A stretch of 64,000 nt of DNA from Raineya sp. (lineage in GTDB: Bacteria; Bacteroidota; Bacteroidia; Cytophagales; Thermonemataceae). Below the pieces are notes generated by a model, which searched no databases, had not been told where the DNA came from, and saw only the letters and a program-made list of their open reading frames with translations. Below are positions 60,620 to 64,000 of this stretch, piece after piece; position 1 is the first letter of the stretch; each line of letters starts with the position of its first letter. The translations under genes were made by a program, and so were the position numbers. The stretch lies in NCBI GenBank assembly GCA_025454915.1, contig JALONN010000013.1:43796-107795 (forward strand), in the 5' to 3' direction.

Positions 60620-61636
60620 TTAATATTTTTTCCTTAATATTGATTTAAACCCTTTATCTCCATTCCATTGAAGCTCCACCATATTGTATTTAGATTGATT
60701 CATGAATTCACTATAAACAAGGGGCTCTAATTCGCCTATAATGGTTGTTCCTTTTTGAGGCAACCTAAAAACTATATTAATATTTTGGGTTTCCTTAAGA
60801 ACTTTAGATAATGTGGGTTCATTAAAAAAATCTGATGCTTTTAAAATAGGTAGTTTCAAAAGGTGAGAACTTAAGCTTTTATCTTTGTAAAGATAAAAAT
60901 ATGTATATATATTATAACAAGCAGGACCACAACCTATGTGATTCACACCTATCATGATTTCATTTTTACTATTTTTCCAATAAGTCATTTCCCAAGAACC
61001 TTCAAAACTTCCTTTTATATTCAAATAACCATTTTTTTCATCTACTATATTTGTCCAAAAATGATTACAAGCACTATTATCTGGCTTTTTACATTTAAGA
61101 ACATTGAGTCTTTCTTTTTTAGACAAGTTGAAAACTACTGAATCTGGAAGAATCGTAAACAATTCTTGTAGAGTATCTATATTCTTATTGGAATTAATTT
61201 TCCCTTCTTTATCAATTATGTATTGAAAATTTGTTTGCTTTTCCATAAACAGAACCTCATTGCTTTCATATATCAATTTAGTATTTTCTGTTAGGATCAA
61301 ACCTTCAATTTTTTTATTTTCAATTTTTTTATTTTCAATAAATGTTGCAATATATACTTCTATAGGAACTTGAGCTGGATAACTTATAAAATAAATGACA
61401 CATTTAATATTTTTTATATTGAATTTATAACCATACTTCAAAGCATAGTTACCTTTCTTATAGTCAAGCAGATGCAGTAAGTTCTCATTTTCTATAGGGT
61501 TTCCTATTTTTATATCTGTGTTTTGTTTTTCTATAATTTCTCTAAAATTATAGAAAAAATCTTTTTCTTTTTTATTTTGTGATTGAGCACAAGAATAAAA
61601 AAATAGTAAAATCAAAATCTTGTACAATTTTTTCAT
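60620..61636 (-). CDS. secreted hypothetical protein
   Basis: This 338-residue protein has a lipoprotein-like signal (LYKILILLFFYSCAQSQ) with Cys16 in SCAQ. The mature part includes NIDTLQELFTILPDSVVF, CKKPDNSACNHFWTNIVD and GCGPACYNIYTYFYLYKD. It is not recognised. Immediately upstream, 3 bp before its ATG, is the stop of a truncated gene tail (61640-61852), so it appears to be the second gene of a former toxin-partner pair (inference). Its base composition is the same as its neighbours. Confidence 0.6.
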   Translation of the reverse strand: MKKLYKILILLFFYSCAQSQNKKEKDFFYNFREIIEKQNTDIKIGNPIENENLLHLLDYKKGNYALKYGYKFNIKNIKCVIYFISYPAQVPIEVYIATFIENKKIENKKIEGLILTENTKLIYESNEVLFMEKQTNFQYIIDKEGKINSNKNIDTLQELFTILPDSVVFNLSKKERLNVLKCKKPDNSACNHFWTNIVDEKNGYLNIKGSFEGSWEMTYWKNSKNEIMIGVNHIGCGPACYNIYTYFYLYKDKSLSSHLLKLPILKASDFFNEPTLSKVLKETQNINIVFRLPQKGTTIIGELEPLVYSEFMNQSKYNMVELQWNGDKGFKSILRKKY

Positions 61637-61639
61637 AGT

Positions 61640-61852
61640 TTATTTTTTATGAAGAATCATAAACCAATCACCTATTGCGTATTTTTCAACCTCATTCCAT
61701 AAATAAAAGTTTTTTTCCCCTATGTTTGATACTACCTCATCTTTTTTATTATTCTTTATATTCAATAATTTTTCATAAATATTTATTTTCCGCCTTCGTT
61801 GATGCTCTTCACAAACGAAAATAAGATACCAAACTATTCCTTGTTGGTGTCG
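61640..61852 (-). pseudogene. gene tail without a start codon
   Basis: An open frame of 71 codons reads GIVWYLIFVCEEHQ, then KINIYEKLLNIKNNKKDE and ends NEVEKYAIGDWFMILHKK at 61640-61642. It has no plausible ATG, and begins inside the 63-bp hairpin repeat. The tail differs from copies A and B although the repeat is shared, so different coding tails are joined to the same element. Confidence 0.5.
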
Positions 61853-61869
61853 CTATGCTAAAACACCAA
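61807..61869. repeat. 63-bp hairpin repeat, copy 1
   Basis: It is identical to 62664-62726. The repeat contains a hairpin in which CTTGTTGGTGT pairs with ACACCAA plus part of the flank (in copy 1 the last two bases differ, AATAAGG). Its first half reads as the end of the tail frame. Confidence 0.8.
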
Positions 61870-61875
61870 TAAGGG

Positions 61876-61909
61876 CAAAAAAGACTCTATTTTACTTATT
61901 GAGAGTCTT
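61876..61909 (-). terminator. minus-strand terminator 1
   Basis: AAGACTCT (61881-61888) pairs with AGAGTCTT (61902-61909); on the minus strand the stem is followed by TTTTTTG. It lies after the gene at 62004, beyond a second hairpin. Confidence 0.6.
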
Positions 61910-61934
61910 AAAATTAAACAATTCATGAGGAATT

Positions 61935-61962
61935 TAAAAAAAATAGTTGGCAAAATGCCAAC
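61935..61962 (-). terminator. minus-strand terminator 2 after the 62004 gene
   Basis: GTTGGCA (61946-61952) pairs with TGCCAAC (61956-61962) around AAA, followed on the minus strand by TATTTTTTTTAA. It is 41 bp after the stop of the lipoprotein gene at 62004. Confidence 0.8.
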
Positions 61963-62003
61963 CATAAGATTAATAAATATAATATTTTTCATAGATTTCT
62001 AAG

Positions 62004-62444
62004 TTATTCTTCTATCTTTTTAAATAATTCATTCCATATCCTTCCATTCTTTTCTTTTGCAGCAATTTTAAAATAAGTTTCATTCCAATGTCCTTTTACT
62101 CGTTGGTGTACATAAACCCCTCTGATAATTGTATCTTTAGCTATTAATTTTAAACTATCATCCTCATTCTCATTTTCTATAATTTCCCATGTACCTTTAA
62201 AATTTCTCTTTAAAGATAAGTATTGGAAAGTTTTATCTTTATGGAATAGTATTTTTATACTATCTTTAAACATTTTTGGGATACTTTCTTGCATTTCAGG
62301 AGGTGACACAACAATTAATTCGTCGGGTGATGCTTCCCATTTTCCAGTCAATAATTCTTCTTTTTCTTGTAGATTATTTGGTTTAGAATTACAACTAAAC
62401 AACACTATTAAACTTATCAGTAACATATATCTTTTCATATTCAT
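62004..62444 (-). CDS. lipocalin-like predicted lipoprotein
   Basis: This 146-residue protein has a lipoprotein signal ending at Cys18 (IVLFSC). The mature part resembles small lipocalin-like proteins: LLTGKWEASPDELIVV, then KILFHKDKTFQYLSLKRNFKGTWEII and KRVKGHWNETYFKI-type final strands (QRVKGHWNETYFKIAAKE). It starts 5 bp after the stop of truncated gene tail copy B (62450). It may be a surface lipoprotein or a partner (immunity-type) protein of the array; this is inferred from context only. Confidence 0.6.
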   Translation of the reverse strand: MNMKRYMLLISLIVLFSCNSKPNNLQEKEELLTGKWEASPDELIVVSPPEMQESIPKMFKDSIKILFHKDKTFQYLSLKRNFKGTWEIIENENEDDSLKLIAKDTIIRGVYVHQRVKGHWNETYFKIAAKEKNGRIWNELFKKIEE

Positions 62445-62449
62445 CTATT

Positions 62450-62665
62450 TTAATATTTTTGCCAAATAGGGTTATCAGGATAACCAGTATTGAGAAACCC
62501 TGAGTCTGTAGTTGGATACCCTACAGTCTTTATCTCATATTCTGTAGGATAAACATAAATAGCATCCTTTATACCAAAAGTATCTTCTTCTGCATATCGT
62601 TCAAAGTATAAATGCACAAATCTTTTTGATAGTTTTTTGGGTATTTTTCGTCTTTTTGGTGTTCT
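62450..62665 (-). pseudogene. gene tail, copy B of duplicated fragment
   Basis: A 71-codon frame without a start codon ends LNTGYPDNPIWQKY at 62450-62452, five bases before the lipoprotein ATG. It is nearly identical to the tail at 60375 and is part of the 218-bp repeat 62462-62679. The frame is open from the TGA at 62666-62668. No ATG is suitably placed. Confidence 0.55.
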
Positions 62666-62679
62666 TCACAAACGAAAAT
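62462..62679. repeat. 218-bp duplicated sequence, copy B
   Basis: Copy of 60387-60604 at about 98% identity, differing at five positions. It continues directly into copy 2 of the 63-bp element (62664-62726), which is missing after copy A. The two copies flank the genes at 60620 and 62004. Confidence 0.8.
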
Positions 62680-62731
62680 AAGATACCAAACTATTCCTTG
62701 TTGGTGTCGCTATGCTAAAACACCAACAAGG
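62664..62731. repeat. 63-bp repeat, copy 2, with 12-bp hairpin
   Basis: Bases 62664-62726 are identical to 61807-61869. Here CCTTGTTGGTGT (62696-62707) and ACACCAACAAGG (62720-62731) form a perfect 12-bp stem with a 12-base loop. Confidence 0.8.
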
Positions 62732-62789
62732 GTGGAAAAAACATCAAAGCCCCGATTTTTGGAACTTTGGTTTGAATTATATGTTTATT

Positions 62790-63529
62790 TTATTTCTCTT
62801 CTAAGATTTGCTTTATAATATTGGCATCAATGATGACACCATGCATTTTAGGATACTTTTTGTTGCCAGTTTTATATAATGTTGAACCTTTGGGGTCTAA
62901 ATAACCTATCAATACAATTTTATCTTTAAATATATCTTTGGGATAATTGCCTGAAAAAATGTCTTTTTTACTGATTATGTGAAAACCTTTTTCATTAGTT
63001 GAATATTTTATTTTCACGGAATAGCCTTTTGATTCAGAAATATTTTTTCGTAAAAATTTACGAGTTTGTAATGAGTCATATTGAAAAGCTAATTCAACTA
63101 TATATGATACACAAAAAGTTTTTTCTGGATCATTAAGCCTTGCAAAAGTGTTAAAATATGTCTGTTTATTTTTTTTTCAACAAAGTAATTACGAAAATTA
63201 GCATTATTTGAATATTCATCTGAATAATTTATGGGGATTATACTATCCTTTTTATCATTTATATCTAAAACAGGTATAATCAAATTAGGACAACTCTTAA
63301 TAGCTTTCTTTAATAAAGAGTCACCATATAAGCCCTTATCATTGAACTTAAAGTTTAACCCAATAACCCTTGCTTTTTCATTTTTAGCTATTGTTATGAG
63401 TTTTGCTATATCAGCTTTTTTACTATTTTCTTCACTGATAATAACTATGTTTTCATATTTTTGAGAGAGACATAGTGAAGTATGGATATATAAAATAAGT
63501 AGATAGATTTTTTGCATTTTAATTATCAT
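62790..63529 (-). pseudogene. CHASE2-like secreted protein split by a one-base frameshift
   Basis: The first part (63529 to 63098) opens with a signal peptide (MQKIYLLILYIHTSLCLSQ) and continues YENIVIISEENSKKADIAKL, RVIGLNFKFNDKGLYGDSLLKKAI, as in CHASE2 domains. The second part (63017 to 62790) has KDKIVLIGYLDPKGSTLYKTG and MHGVIIDANIIKQIL, the CHASE2 end. Adding one A to the run of nine (63169-63177, T on plus) joins the two frames: reading continues NKQTYFNTFARLNDPEKTF. Total restored length is about 246 residues. It may be a pseudogene, a phase-variable gene, or a sequencing error; programmed -1 frameshifting at the A-run is possible. Confidence 0.7.
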
Positions 63530-63742
63530 TATTTTTTCTGCCAGTAGTAATGTCCATATATCTTCTATGATTTTTTTTCATGCCTTCTTGAACCTTTTTT
63601 CTTTTTCATCCATCTTATCGCCTATCATCTTTCCAAATTTACTTGAAAAACCTTTTGTTTTAGATGCTAAGGCATCTAGATCTTTTATGTTATAAGTACC
63701 TGCTTGTTTTATTTCTATGGTTTTTAAGCTACCCAAAACCAT
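63519..63742 (-). pseudogene. small gene split by a probable frameshift at an A-run
   Basis: The first part (63742 to 63578, 54 residues) reads MVLGSLKTIEIKQAGTYNIK and stops at TGA 63578-63580. With one extra A in the run AAAAAA before GG the frame continues KKVQEGMKKNHRRYMDITTG to TAA at 63519-63521, which overlaps the CHASE2-like ATG by 11 bp. Such an overlap suggests a real operon gene. The function is unknown; the protein is basic and without signal peptide. Confidence 0.45.
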
Positions 63743-63756
63743 GATACATATTTTTT

Positions 63757-64000
63757 CTATTTGATTCTTATATATCTTCTCATTATTGTTCCTAACTTTT
63801 CATTTGTTAATTCATATATGATTTGACAATCTTCTTCCTCCTTATCATCATACTTAATACAAAGCCACCAATATTTTCTCTCTTTTTCTGCCCACCAATT
63901 CCCTTCTCTTTTTTTATCTTTGATAATAAAAACAAATCTTTTATCAGATGTATAAATATATTGATTGTTTTCACCAACAGCCTCTAAGGTTTCTTTGTAT
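63757..64000 (-). CDS. hypothetical protein, 5' part beyond the window
   Basis: The minus-strand frame is open from the window edge to the TAG at 63757-63759, giving about 80 residues. It has many aromatic and lysine residues (NNQYIYTSDKRFVFIIKDKKREGNWWAEKERKYWWL) and ends MRRYIRIK. It lies 14 bp upstream of the frameshifted small gene, so it is probably the upstream part of the same operon. No family was recognised. Confidence 0.55.
   Translation of the reverse strand, partial: YKETLEAVGENNQYIYTSDKRFVFIIKDKKREGNWWAEKERKYWWLCIKYDDKEEEDCQIIYELTNEKLGTIMRRYIRIK

Overview
The window is AT-rich, single-contig bacterial DNA from a member of the Bacteroidota, most likely Cytophagales-like (inference). 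The reasons are: few genes have a Shine-Dalgarno sequence; some genes have the Bacteroidota -7 box TAnnTTTG upstream; many small secreted proteins have signal peptides ending in AQ, SQ or GQ, and others have lipobox cysteines; and several families are typical of this phylum (GRDP/TIGR04222-like Gly/Cys-tail protein, DUF6314, DCC-family protein, TonB-C protein with an N-terminal CxxC motif, DUF3857-transglutaminase protein). No rRNA, tRNA or CRISPR array was seen.

Layout. 1-9.2 kb: a gene cut by the left edge, a four-gene run of small secreted or membrane proteins, polA, a saccharopine dehydrogenase-like gene, a SIMPL-like protein, a PfkB kinase and an EF-hand protein. 9.3-20.6 kb: ChaN-like protein, two tandem paralogues, an ScfR/RamB-like regulator, an RluA pseudouridine synthase, a FadJ-type beta-oxidation enzyme, PhnA and a SpoT-like HD protein. 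20.7-34 kb: ettA, atpA-atpG, a Gly/Cys-tailed membrane protein, gmd-fcl for GDP-L-fucose, a histidine kinase, a DCC protein and secreted proteins. 38.4-59.3 kb: CoA-transferase, TonB-like protein, a 1256-residue TPR/transglutaminase protein, acyltransferase, AraC-pirin cluster, a double amidohydrolase, gltA, rimK with a retropepsin-like partner, an orphan cas6 and a transaldolase-like aldolase. 59.3-64 kb: a repeat-rich array of small secreted proteins, duplicated gene tails and frameshifted genes.

The most interesting segment is 34.2-38.4 kb. It has the architecture of an integron built from unusual parts. A tyrosine recombinase gene points left. Next to it is a short AT-rich region with palindromes, the candidate attI. 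Three one-gene cassettes follow, all pointing away from the recombinase, and each ends in an attC-like inverted repeat running from a YAAC core to a GTTA core. The cassettes carry an unknown secreted protein, a Tat-exported flavin amine oxidase and an unknown 188-residue protein. The first bases of cassettes 2 and 3 are exact reverse complements of the inverse core at their own 3' ends (10 and 9 bases), as expected if each was once a circle. The recombinase appears to lack the extra segment that marks classical IntI. The distal end of the array coincides with the stop codon of a CoA-transferase gene that seems shortened.

The second segment of interest is 60.2-63.8 kb. A 218-bp tail fragment occurs twice at about 98% identity, a 63-bp hairpin element occurs twice exactly, gene tails lie just upstream of intact small secreted-protein genes, and two genes are broken at A-runs. 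This resembles an array of displaced gene tails and partner genes, as in polymorphic toxin loci, but no toxin domain was recognised.
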